From Nitrosomonas sp. (lineage in GTDB: Bacteria > Pseudomonadota > Gammaproteobacteria > Burkholderiales > Nitrosomonadaceae), in the NCBI GenBank assembly GCA_016710135.1, contig JADJLM010000001.1, positions 372,001-436,000 on the forward strand: a DNA stretch of 64,000 nucleotides, in the 5' to 3' direction. The notes beneath the pieces are model-generated. The model was not told where the DNA came from. It made no database searches and saw only the letters and a program-made list of their open reading frames with translations. The position numbers were made by a program, and so were the translations under genes. This document shows positions 47,012 through 55,974 of the stretch, one piece after another. Positions within the stretch are counted from its first letter, which is position 1; every line of letters starts with the position of its first letter.

Positions 47012-47761
47012 ATGAAGACGTTTAACAGTATCACAACTTTTTCAGCACATACGGAAAGAATGCAGCAGTGGTTTGATACTTGTTTAGGTCAATATTTATT
47101 AGCGCAAGAACAACAGTATTTTGATAGCACTGTTGCAAATATTTTTGGCTATAACGCACTACAAATTGGGTGTCCTCAGTTTGATTTTCTTCGTTCAAAT
47201 CGAATTCCTTTCAAATTTAACGTGGGAATGAGTCAGGGCGTGTCATTACTGGCATCACCGGCATTTTTACCGATTGAGAGCGGCAGTATGGATTTGACGG
47301 TATTGCCTCATGTGCTCGAATTTAGTGCTCACCCCCATCTAATATTACGTGAAGCTCATCGTGTTCTAATTCCGGAAGGTCATATCGTCATTAGCGGTTT
47401 TAACCCGGTCAGTCTATGGGGAGCACCGCGTTATTTTAAATCATTAAAAAATGAATTTCCTTGGTGCGGTGATTTTGTAAGTTTGGCCCGACTGAAAGAT
47501 TGGTTAAAATTACTGGGATTTGAAATCGTTGGTGGACGCCTCGGTTGTTATGTACCACCGTTTAACAAGGAAAAATGGCTTAAGCGTTTCTGTTTCATGG
47601 AAGCGGCGGGCGACAGATGGTGGCCGATTTCTGGGGGAGTTTATTTTTTGCAAGCGGTCAAGCAAGTGCATGGGATGCGAATTATTCAACCTCGGTGGAA
47701 AAAAAAGTTTTCGAGCAAAAAGAGAATCATGCCAGCAACACAGAAACTTGAGGATAAATAA
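47012..47761 (+). CDS. Class I SAM-dependent methyltransferase, YafS-like
   Basis: 249 residues. A Rossmann methyltransferase: the first motif is weak (ALQIGCPQFDFLRSN) and is followed by SGSMDLTVLPHVLEFSAHPH and LREAHRVLIPEGHIVISGFN, the family's motifs II-III. YFKSLKNEFPWCGDF and GFEIVGGRLGCYVPPFNKEK are shared with E. coli YafS. The C-terminus is very basic. Substrate unknown. Its pairing with divergent gloB supports the YafS assignment; rnhA and dnaQ, which often follow, are replaced here by the hao cluster. Confidence 0.88.
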   Translation: MKTFNSITTFSAHTERMQQWFDTCLGQYLLAQEQQYFDSTVANIFGYNALQIGCPQFDFLRSNRIPFKFNVGMSQGVSLLASPAFLPIESGSMDLTVLPHVLEFSAHPHLILREAHRVLIPEGHIVISGFNPVSLWGAPRYFKSLKNEFPWCGDFVSLARLKDWLKLLGFEIVGGRLGCYVPPFNKEKWLKRFCFMEAAGDRWWPISGGVYFLQAVKQVHGMRIIQPRWKKKFSSKKRIMPATQKLEDK

Positions 47762-47899
47762 ATACTTATGGATAAATTCTAAAATTTAATGAGGTGAGTG
47801 GGCGCATTAACCTTGACAGGAGAACGGATAAGCAAGTAGGCTTTAGACTGGAGTAGCGAGAAGATAATAGGAAGAGACAAGAAAAGGAGGAGAGAGTAG

Positions 47900-49604
47900 A
47901 TGAATACTGGGGGATGGAAGAAGGGAATGATGCTGGTAGCGGGGCTGATGTTTGCTGGGGTATTGCAAGCGAACATCTCGACGGTACCGGACGAGACATA
48001 CAAGGCGTTAAATTTGGACAGAGCGAAAGCGACGCCGAAGGAGACGTATGATGCGTTAGTGAAGCGCTATAAGGATCCTGCGCAAGGTGCTGGATCTGGG
48101 ACATTGTCGAAGTACTGGGAACCGATCCCGTATGGAATCTATTTAGACCCGGCGACATTTTACAAACCGCCGGTATCGATGAAAGAGACGGCTGGTCGTA
48201 AAGAATGCGTAGAATGCCACACAGACGAATCACCGGTATGGGTACAAGCATGGAAGCGCAGCACCCATGCTAACGGATAAAGTACGCAATATGAAAGCGG
48301 ACGATCCTTTGTACTACAAAAGAAGAAAAGTTAGAAGAAGTAGAAAACAACCTACGCTCTATGGGTAAACTGGGTGCAGACGAGAAGCTGAAAGAAGTAG
48401 GCTGTATTGACTGCCACGTTGAAGTCAACGCGAAGAAGAAAGCTGATCACACTAAAGATTTGATCATGCCGACTGCGGACGTATGCGGGACCTGCCACTT
48501 ACGTGAATTTGCGGAACGTGAATCGGAACGTGACACCATGATATGGGAAGATGGCCAATGGCCGGACGGACGTCCATCTCATGCGTTGGACTACAAAGCG
48601 AACGTAGAAACCACCGTATGGGCTGCGATGCCACAACGCGAAGTAGCGGAAGGCTGCTCAATGTGCCATACCAACCAAAACAAATGTGACTCCTGCCACA
48701 CACGCCATGAATTTTCTGCAGCGGAATCCCGTAAACCAGAAGCCTGTGCGACCTGTCATAGTGGTGTAGACCACAACAACTGGGAAGCTTACTCCATGTC
48801 AAAACATGGAAAAATGGCTTCGATGTTTGGTGACAGATGGAACTGGGAAGTCCCATTGAAAGACGCCTATGCTAAAGGTGGACAAAATGCACCGACCTGT
48901 GCGGGCTGTCATATGGAATATGAAGGTCAATACGCCCACAACATGGTACGTAAAATCCGTTGGGCGAACTATCCATTTGTTCCAGGGATATCAGAAAATA
49001 TCAACAGCGAATGGTCAGAAGCACGCTTAGACTCATGGGTTGTCACCTGTACCCAATGTCACTCAGAACGGTTTGCACGCTCTTACTTAGAACTGATGGA
49101 CAAAGGAACGTTAGCGGGCCTGGCTAAATACCAAGAAGCGAATGATGTTGTGCATCAACTCTACAAAGAAGGACTGTTAACAGGACAAAAAACCAATCGT
49201 TCTGCACCGCCTGCACCGGAGAAGAAGGCTATGCTTACTTTGCCCAGCTTTTCTGGTCAAAGGTAACAGCCCTGCAGCAATTGAGTTGAAAGTACTTGAA
49301 ATGCACGAAAATGACCTAGCGAAGATGCGTTGGATTAGCCCACGTTAATCCAGGTGGCTGGACCTATACCGAAGGATGGGGACCGATCAACCGTGCGTAT
49401 GTTGAAATACAAGACGAAAACACACGCATTCGTGAAATGGTTGCACTGCAAGAGCGCGTTAACAAGCTTGAAGCGGGCAAAACCAGTCTACTTGACCTAA
49501 ACGGCACCAGTGAGAAGATATCACTCGGTGGATTAGGTGGAGGCATGTTACTTGCTGGAGCGATTGCACTGATCGGATGGCGTAACAAGCGTAAACAAAG
49601 CTAG
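47900..49604 (+). pseudogene. hao: Hydroxylamine oxidoreductase (octahaem), about five frameshifts
   Basis: Key enzyme of ammonia oxidation: periplasmic trimer oxidising hydroxylamine. AAGGAGGAGAG precedes the ATG; the signal peptide is MMLVAGLMFAGVLQA. All eight haem motifs are present across frames: CVECH, CIDCH, CGTCH, CSMCH, CDSCH, CATCH, CAGCH, CTQCH. The C-terminal membrane segment (LGGGMLLAGAIALIGWRNK) survives. Frames change near 48274 (two bases lost after THAN), 48320, 49225, 49262 and 49328. Repairing these gives about 570 residues, the N. europaea length. As written the gene is dead, but codons between breaks are well preserved. haoB starts 4 bp later. Confidence 0.95.
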
Positions 49605-49607
49605 AGC

Positions 49608-50636
49608 GTGGTTGCATCAACAGAAAGTCAGCGCCCGGATGACGGGCGCTGGTCAGACAAATTACTCCCGTTACTTGGAATTGCTCTCGTAACGGGAGGT
49701 CTCGTTTTGCTAGGCTGGTTTGCCTACTTATGGTTTACACCCGGGGAAGCACCTTACCAATACCGACTCATCAAAGAAGGTGAAGCCAAGCAATTTCAGA
49801 ACTTGAATTAGAATACTGGCCGGACCTGACGATTAACAAATATGAAGTCAGGACAGCTAGGATCGACAAACCGCTCGCCCAAGCTTATTTTGGACGACGC
49901 GACAAAGGTCACTCTGTGATGCTCAATTGGAGCAATAACACAGCCGAAGCACTAATTGGATTGGACCGCAAACCATCGGAACTGACCACCTTAGCTGAAG
50001 TTATCGGTAAGCACGCCACACCGGAGAGCGTCATTCTCGCTTGGTGGGACACCTCCCGTCAGATCCAACTGCTAACGGGACGAAACACCCTGTTTAAGAC
50101 CCCGCTCTACGAACCACTCATTGTTCCTGCATTATGGCAAGAAAGCCAAAAAGCCATTTTGAACTATGAACAACAGATGGTGACAGAAAAGGCCAGCGAA
50201 ACGGAACGCGAGCAATTCAAGCAATTTAGCGAAGCACTGTTACTACCACCAGAAGAAGGCGTCAAACGGCTACGATCTTTAGTCAAACCAGGACAAGAAA
50301 CCCTGCTAGTTGTACACGTGACCGATCTTTACAAAATTGGACTCATGCACCCGGAAAAGTTTGGTGTTGCGTATAAGAACTTTCCGATGACAGGAAACAT
50401 TCACGGCATGATCAACCACATGAAAGTACAGCTCAAAGAACACGGTTATACGACCTATACACCGCAATCGATCACCGATAACGATATTCGCGTATTTTTC
50501 CTAACCGATGAGAAAAGCACCCAAACGCTACTGGCCCACATGCTGCCGTTTACCGGCAGAGATCCACCAACGGAACTCAAGGTAGCGCAACTGGTTTATC
50601 AACAAAGGAGGGTACTGGGTCTATAAACTACCGTAA
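49608..50636 (+). pseudogene. haoB: HaoB (orf2) membrane-anchored protein of the hao cluster, two frameshifts
   Basis: The second gene of the conserved hao cluster, of unknown function, with one N-terminal membrane segment (LLPLLGIALVTGGLVLLGWF). The GTG start at 49608 is just after the hao stop. The first frame ends at 49811; shifting near 49791 gives SELELEYWPDLTINKYEVR, then the long frame from NWSNNTAEALIGLDRKPSEL to VAQLVYQQ. A second break near 50604 turns the true end GGYWVYKLP into RRVLGL. Restored length is about 342 residues. The protein is predicted to be periplasmic and membrane-tethered; it is proposed in the literature to assist hao but this is not settled. Confidence 0.88.
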
Positions 50637-50729
50637 TCGAATAGACCCATTTACACAATCTGATGATCGCGTACAATTATGATAAGGAACGACAATATTT
50701 TTATCTATTAAGTTGAGGAGAGAGAGAAC

Positions 50730-51452
50730 ATGAAGTTAATAACCACTTATGCACTCGCTGCTGTGGCGATGATAATGTTTTTTACAGGGAATGTACTAGC
50801 GGCAGGAGAAGCATTTGAAGGACGTAAGAAATGTAGCTCATGCCATAAATCGCAAAGCGAAATCGTGGGGAGACACGGCGCATGCGAAAGCGATGGAATC
50901 GTTAAAACCGGAAGTCAAGAAAGAAGCCAAGCTCAAAGCGAAGCTAGATCCTGCGAAAGACTACACTCAAGATAAAGACTGCGTAGGTTGCCATGTTGAT
51001 GGGTATGGCAAACAAGGCGGTTATACGGTTGATACACCGAGTAAATACCTAACTAGGGTTGGATGTGAATCCTGCCATGGACCGGGAAAGAAATACCGTG
51101 GGGATCATCGTAAAGCGGGGCAAAACTTTGAGAAATCGGGTAAAACCACGCAACGTAAAGTATTGGTAGAAAAAGGGCAAGACTTTGCGTTTGAAGAAAG
51201 CTTAATGCATGCCATATGAACTATGAAGGATCGCCTTGGAAAGGAGCGAAGGCACCTTATACGCCATACACGCCAGATGTTGATGCGAAGTATAAATTTG
51301 AATTTGACAAGATGGTAAAAAATGAGAAGGCGATGCATGAACATTACAAATTAGATGGTGCATTTGAAGGCGAGCCTAAGTTTAAATATCATGATGAATT
51401 CCAAGCTAGCGCTAAGGTAGCTAAAAAAGACGATAAAAAAGGAAAAGAGTAA
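50730..51452 (+). pseudogene. cycA: Cytochrome c554 (tetrahaem), two frameshifts
   Basis: Periplasmic tetrahaem electron acceptor of hydroxylamine oxidoreductase. AGGAGAGAGAG precedes the ATG, then a signal peptide (TYALAAVAMIMFFTGNVLAA). Haem sites CSSCH, CVGCH and CESCH are intact. The frame breaks near 50860 (one extra base before the SWGDTAHAKAMESL segment) and near 51203, where the fourth site reads only NACH; its first Cys is lost at the break. The last frame (NYEGSPWKGAKAPYTPYTPD) matches the N. europaea C-terminus and stops at 51452, overlapping cycB as TAATG. Restored length is about 240 residues. Confidence 0.93.
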
Positions 51453-52153
51453 TGACAGCACTGCAAAAAGGATCGATAGGTAGTTTATTAATAGGCACGT
51501 TAGTAGGGGTAGTCCTAGTAGCGGTTGTATTTGGTGGAGAAGCGGCACTTTCTACAGAAGAATTCTGCACGAGCTGCCACTCGATGAGCTATCCACAAGA
51601 AGAGCTCAAAAAATCTTCACACTATGGCGCATTAGGAGTTAATCCTGGGTGTAAGGATTGCCATATACCGCAAGGATTTGAGAATTTCCATTTGGCGGTA
51701 GCAACGCATGTGGTAGATGGTGCCAGAGAACTCTATTTAGAATTAGTCAATGATTACTCGACGCTTGAGAAGTTTAATGAACGTCGATTGATCATGGCGC
51801 ATGATGCGCGGATGAACTTAAAGAAATGGGATAGCGTTACATGCCGGACTTGCCATAAGAACCCTGATCCGCCAGGAGAAAGTGCACAGACTGAGCATAA
51901 GAAGATGGTGACGGAAGGAGCGACCTGTATTGATTGTCATCAGAATTTAGTTCATACGGAAGCGCCGATGACGGATTTGAATGCGAGTCTTGCTAGTGGC
52001 AAGCTGGTGTTAAAACCTGAAGAAGATGATGATGCATCGGATGATGAAGAAGACGAAGAAGATGAAGATGCGGGTGCAAGTAGTAGTTCAAGTGAAGCTA
52101 AATCCGATTCTTCTGATGAAGACGCTGATGCCGATGATGAGGATGAAGAATAA
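51452..52153 (+). CDS. cycB: Cytochrome cM552, NapC/NirT-family quinone reductase
   Basis: 233 residues. A membrane-anchored tetrahaem protein thought to pass electrons from c554 to ubiquinone. The N-terminal anchor (IGSLLIGTLVGVVLVAVVF) and haem sites CTSCH, CKDCH, CRTCH and CIDCH are present, with distal-ligand His between. After VHTEAPMTDLNASLASGKL the last ~45 residues are an extremely acidic Asp/Glu/Ser tail (DDASDDEEDEEDEDAGASSS) of low complexity. The start overlaps the cycA stop (TAATG). This is the only undamaged gene of the cluster. Confidence 0.95.
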   Translation: MTALQKGSIGSLLIGTLVGVVLVAVVFGGEAALSTEEFCTSCHSMSYPQEELKKSSHYGALGVNPGCKDCHIPQGFENFHLAVATHVVDGARELYLELVNDYSTLEKFNERRLIMAHDARMNLKKWDSVTCRTCHKNPDPPGESAQTEHKKMVTEGATCIDCHQNLVHTEAPMTDLNASLASGKLVLKPEEDDDASDDEEDEEDEDAGASSSSSEAKSDSSDEDADADDEDEE

Positions 52154-52190
52154 GGTTCGTTTAGTTTAGTTAGCGCCAAGTGCAACAAAT

Positions 52191-52214
52191 GAGGTCTCTG
52201 GTGACAGAGACCTC
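52191..52214 (+). terminator. Hairpin terminator after the hao cluster
   Basis: Perfect 9-bp stem (gaggtctct / agagacctc) with a 6-nt loop, 38 bp after the cycB stop. It is followed by actaaaaatt rather than a T run, so termination may be partial. Confidence 0.7.
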
Positions 52215-52466
52215 ACTAAAAATTCAAAGAAATCGAAGGATAATCTTCGCTTCTAATAGTGGTCCCTATGCGAGAAGGCAATTGAGCAACTGAAGAATTT
52301 GGGTTGTGCTGATATATGAAGTCTATATGGGATCCCTATCTAATCATGAAAATGACCCGATCGTTGAGTAAGATGCTGATTTCACGAACCTGTAACAATG
52401 AGCGCTTATTCTAGCTCGTATAATAAAAATATAAATTGGCTCCCCTACAAACGGTAAATCGATAAT
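52215..52466. other. Non-coding interval upstream of pstC
   Basis: About 250 bp without a reading frame. One ctgtaac half-site near 52390 recalls half of a Pho box, but the partner half is not convincing. The pstC promoter must lie here. Confidence 0.4.
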
Positions 52467-53414
52467 ATGAGTTCTAAATTAGCAAAGGATACGGGTGTCG
52501 ATCCCGGTTATTCGAAGGGGAATCTTAAATATAGTTATAAGCGACATCTCAAAGAAAAGTTCATTGAGTCGCTTCTTTTTCTTGCTGCCGTTTTTTCCGT
52601 TTTTGTCACGTTTGCTATCATTTACATGCTGGTAAAAGAGTCTTATATTTTTTTTCAGCACGTATCATTAAAAGAATTTCTGACTGATACGCAATGGACT
52701 CCTTTATTTGACGATGCTCACTACGGTATACTCCCGCTTGTATCTGGTACGCTGGTAAGCTCTGCTGTTGCGCTAATGGTTGCTTTACCGCTTGGGACCA
52801 TTATTGCGATTTATCTGTCAGAGTTCGCGTCATTTAGAGTGCGTGAAATAGCTAAACCATTTCTTGAGTTATTGGGCGGTGTACCTACCGTAGTTTATGG
52901 ATATTTTGCACTACTGTTTGTAACGCCGCTGCTACAAATGATTTTTCCTAATTTACCGGGATTCAGTTTACTATCAGCTGGTTTAGTTATGGGAATCATG
53001 ATTATCCCTTATGTTAGTTCTATGGCTGAAGATGCAATGCGTGCCGTTCCGATGAATTTACGCGAGGGATCTTACGCGATGGGCGCAACGCGTTTCCAAA
53101 CGGCAGTTAATGTCGTTACACCGGCTGCATTGTCAGGGATAGCAGCGGCCTACATATTAGGTATTTCAAGAGCGGTAGGTGAAACCATGGTTGTCGCAAT
53201 TGCTGCAGGTATGCAACCTAATCTGACTTGGAACCCTATGGATCAGGCTGCAACGATTACTGCCTATATAGTGCAGGTTAGTTTAGGGGACTTACCGCAT
53301 GGCAGCATCGGTTACCAAACAATTTTTGCTGCAGGCCTAACGTTGCTACTTATCACGCTCATTTTCAATATTTTAGGCCATTTGTTAAGAAAGTATTATC
53401 GTGAGTCTTATTAG
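52467..53414 (+). CDS. pstC: Phosphate ABC transporter permease PstC
   Basis: 315 residues with six membrane segments. The loop EAMRAVPMNLREGSYAMGAT and the stretch PALSGIAAAYILGISRAVGE form the family's coupling motif that contacts PstB. The segment FLELLGGVPTVVYGYFALLF precedes it. An N-terminal ~25-residue polar leader is present. First of pstC-pstA-pstB; no pstS or phoU is found nearby, so the binding protein is encoded elsewhere. Confidence 0.93.
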   Translation: MSSKLAKDTGVDPGYSKGNLKYSYKRHLKEKFIESLLFLAAVFSVFVTFAIIYMLVKESYIFFQHVSLKEFLTDTQWTPLFDDAHYGILPLVSGTLVSSAVALMVALPLGTIIAIYLSEFASFRVREIAKPFLELLGGVPTVVYGYFALLFVTPLLQMIFPNLPGFSLLSAGLVMGIMIIPYVSSMAEDAMRAVPMNLREGSYAMGATRFQTAVNVVTPAALSGIAAAYILGISRAVGETMVVAIAAGMQPNLTWNPMDQAATITAYIVQVSLGDLPHGSIGYQTIFAAGLTLLLITLIFNILGHLLRKYYRESY

Positions 53415-53478
53415 TATTACGAGCATGGATTGTAGATTGGTGTTTTGTAAAGTGTAATGCGTCTTTTAAATTGGGGTT

Positions 53479-54405
53479 ATGATAAAAGAAAGCCAAACTG
53501 ATCTAAGAGAATTAAGATCAATCATTGTTCGACATAAGCGTTGGGATTTTATTTTTCTGATTTGTGGTGTGCTCGCATTGATGATTGCTATTCTTACTTT
53601 TGTAGCCCTTTTTTTGAATATGCTGATTGACGGGCTGCCCCGTTTATCATGGGATTTCTTTACATCTTACCCTTCAAGGCGCGCTGAATCAGCCGGTATT
53701 TTATCAGCTTGGGTAGGTACAACACTTGTGATGCTCGTGACTGCGGTTTCAGCAGTTCCATTAGGGGTTGCCGCAGGTGTGTATTTGGAAGAATATGCTA
53801 CTAAAAACTTCTTTACTGAATTAATTGAGATTAATGTTACGAATCTCGCCGGTGTACCCTCCATCATCTATGGATTGTTGGCGTTAGGACTTTTTGTGTA
53901 TCAATTAGGCTTAGGACAAAGCATTTTAGCTGCAGGCCTAACGCTTGCATTATTGATTTTACCGATTGTTATTGTGACAACTCGCGAGGCGATACGCTCT
54001 ATTCCTGTGGCAATTCGCGAAGGGTCCTATGCGCTTGGCGCAACGAAATGGCAAACGGTTGCAGATCATTTATTGCCTTACTCTGCGCCAAGTATTCTCA
54101 CCGGTATTATTATCGGGCTAGCGAGAGCGATTGGTGAGTCTGCTCCCATCATTACTATTGGAGCACTAACCTTTATCGCTTTTTTACCAAATTCTCCAGT
54201 AACGCATGAATTTCCTTTTATTTCGTTTGAATGGTTATTTGCGCCTTTTACGGTCATGCCGATTCAAATGTTTAACTGGGTATCGAGGCCCGAGGAAGCA
54301 TTTCAATCTAATGCGGCGGCTGCAGGATTAGTTCTAGTCGTTATGACACTAACCATGAATGCATTGGCCATTTATTTACGTTATCAGATGCGCAAAAAAT
54401 ATAAA
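53479..54405 (+). CDS. pstA: Phosphate ABC transporter permease PstA (reads into pstB)
   Basis: About 309 residues with six membrane segments. IEINVTNLAGVPSIIYGLLA and AIREGSYALGATKWQTVADH with GIIIGLARAIGESAPIITIG are PstA signatures. No stop separates it from pstB. The join reads aaatataaaatggtaacg (54398-54415): removing one A gives KKYKW and a stop that overlaps the pstB ATG (aaATGGTAA), the usual arrangement. So the fusion is probably a one-base error in an A run, not a real protein. Confidence 0.88.
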
Positions 54406-55218
54406 ATGGTAACGGAAGAAAATTCTCAATCAGTAACAAGTCCTCATCTTATGAAGAATCAGCATAAATCGGTAGTAAAGAATCTAAGCTTTCACTATGG
54501 CGACTTTAATGCATTGAAAAATATCGATATGGTTTTGCATGATAAGCAAGTGACTGCTTTGATTGGGCCATCAGGGTGTGGAAAATCCACTTTTCTCCGG
54601 TGCTTTAATCGAATGCATGATCTTTATCCGGGAAATCGCTATGAAGGCAATATTATTTTATACCCTGATAATGAAAATATCCTTGCGCCCAGTATCGATC
54701 CGATTGAAGTAAGAATGCGCATCAGCATGGTTTTTCAGAAGCCGAATCCATTTCCCAAGTCTATTTATGAAAATGTAGCCTATGGACTCAGAATAAGAGG
54801 AGTTAGGCAGCGCGCATTGCTAGATGAGAAAATCGAAGAAGCACTTCGTAACGCAGCATTGTGGGATGAAGTCAAAGATCGTCTCAATGAGTTAGCATTT
54901 AATTTATCCGGAGGACAACAGCAAAGACTTTGCATTGCACGCGCGCTTGCGACCAATCCAGAAATATTACTGTTTGATGAACCAACTTCTGCGCTTGACC
55001 CCATTGCAACGGCAAGCATTGAAGAGCTAATTACCGATCTAAAAAGTAAAGTAACAATTCTGATTGTTACGCATAACATGCAACAAGCTGCACGCGTATC
55101 GGACTATACGGCTTATATGTATTTAGGCCAATTAATCGAGTTTGATCTGACCGATACGATTTTTATCAAACCTAAAAATAAGCAAACTGAAGATTATATT
55201 ACCGGTCGATTTGGTTAA
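54406..55218 (+). CDS. pstB: Phosphate ABC transporter ATPase PstB
   Basis: About 270 residues from the ATG at 54406. Walker A GPSGCGKST, Q-loop VFQKPNPFPKSIYENV, ABC signature NLSGGQQQRLCIARALAT, Walker B LLFDEPTSALDP and the switch His in IVTHNMQQAARVSDY are complete. It energises phosphate uptake through PstC and PstA. The frame is continuous with pstA upstream (see pstA); a second in-frame ATG (54451) could also serve as start. Confidence 0.92.
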   Translation: MVTEENSQSVTSPHLMKNQHKSVVKNLSFHYGDFNALKNIDMVLHDKQVTALIGPSGCGKSTFLRCFNRMHDLYPGNRYEGNIILYPDNENILAPSIDPIEVRMRISMVFQKPNPFPKSIYENVAYGLRIRGVRQRALLDEKIEEALRNAALWDEVKDRLNELAFNLSGGQQQRLCIARALATNPEILLFDEPTSALDPIATASIEELITDLKSKVTILIVTHNMQQAARVSDYTAYMYLGQLIEFDLTDTIFIKPKNKQTEDYITGRFG

Positions 55219-55242
55219 CTCGCTTGATTAATCCAGTAATGA

Positions 55243-55967
55243 CTAGCATGGCTGGGATCGAAGGTGTTGATCAAGTGCGTATAGCCGATCAGGCGTACCG
55301 ATATCAATCCATTCTCCTGAAAATAATTGACCACTGATTTGATAGTTCGCAATTGCTTGGTGTAAGAGCGGCGCTAATCGTGTCGGGCAATTGATGGCCA
55401 CCTGCTCAAAAGTTGAGGTCGGTAGATTCCAATTCCGCTAAATGTAAGTTTAGTTTGACCGGTTGCAGTGATGCGACCTTGCTCAGATAAATAAAAATCC
55501 CCTTCGAGATGATGAGAAGGATTATTAACGAGCAAAAGGTACGCGAGATCGTTATTCGATTGTGAATTCAAACGTACTAAGTCGGGTATCAACGTTGAGA
55601 AATCGATAGAGCAATAGATATCGCCGTTGACGACTAGAAAAGGGCGGTTGCGATGATCTGCAGTGAGATAGGGTAGGGCATTGGCGATACCGCCGGCCGT
55701 TTCGAGTTTAATGGTTTCTTTGGAGTAACAGATAGTGACGCCGTAACATGTACCATCGCCCAGCGCATTCTCGATCATATCGCCAAGGTACGCATGGTTA
55801 ATAACGATTTCCTTGAAACCGGCACGCGCAAGTTTATCAAGATGATACTCGATCAACATTTTGTTTCCCACGCGAAGCAGTGGTTTTGGGATAGTATCCG
55901 TTAGCGGCCGCATACGCTCACCACGCCCTGCTGCCAGTATCATTGCCTTAAAAGCGTGATCAGGCAT
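55243..55967 (-). pseudogene. murU: MurNAc-1-phosphate uridylyltransferase, one-base frameshift
   Basis: Sugar-nucleotide transferase that makes UDP-MurNAc from MurNAc-1-phosphate in cell-wall recycling. The N-terminal LAAGRGERMRPLTDTIPKPL is the nucleotide site; NGDIYCSIDF holds the metal Asp. The frame ends early at 55374 after IGIYRPQLLSRW. Adding one T to the T run near 55409 gives FEQVAINCPTRLAPLLHQ, then SGEWIDIGTPDRLYALDQ, and a stop at 55243, restoring about 240 residues, the family length. It lies 7 bp after amgK, its pathway partner. Confidence 0.9.
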
Positions 55968-55974
55968 ACAGTAA

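Noticed and set aside
51952..52188. Ser/Ala-rich 78-codon frame opposite the cycB tail
   Set aside because: It mirrors the acidic low-complexity repeat of cycB; no independent signal.
52385..52405. Pho box upstream of pstC
   Set aside because: Only one half-site (ctgtaac) is recognisable; the second half does not fit the consensus.
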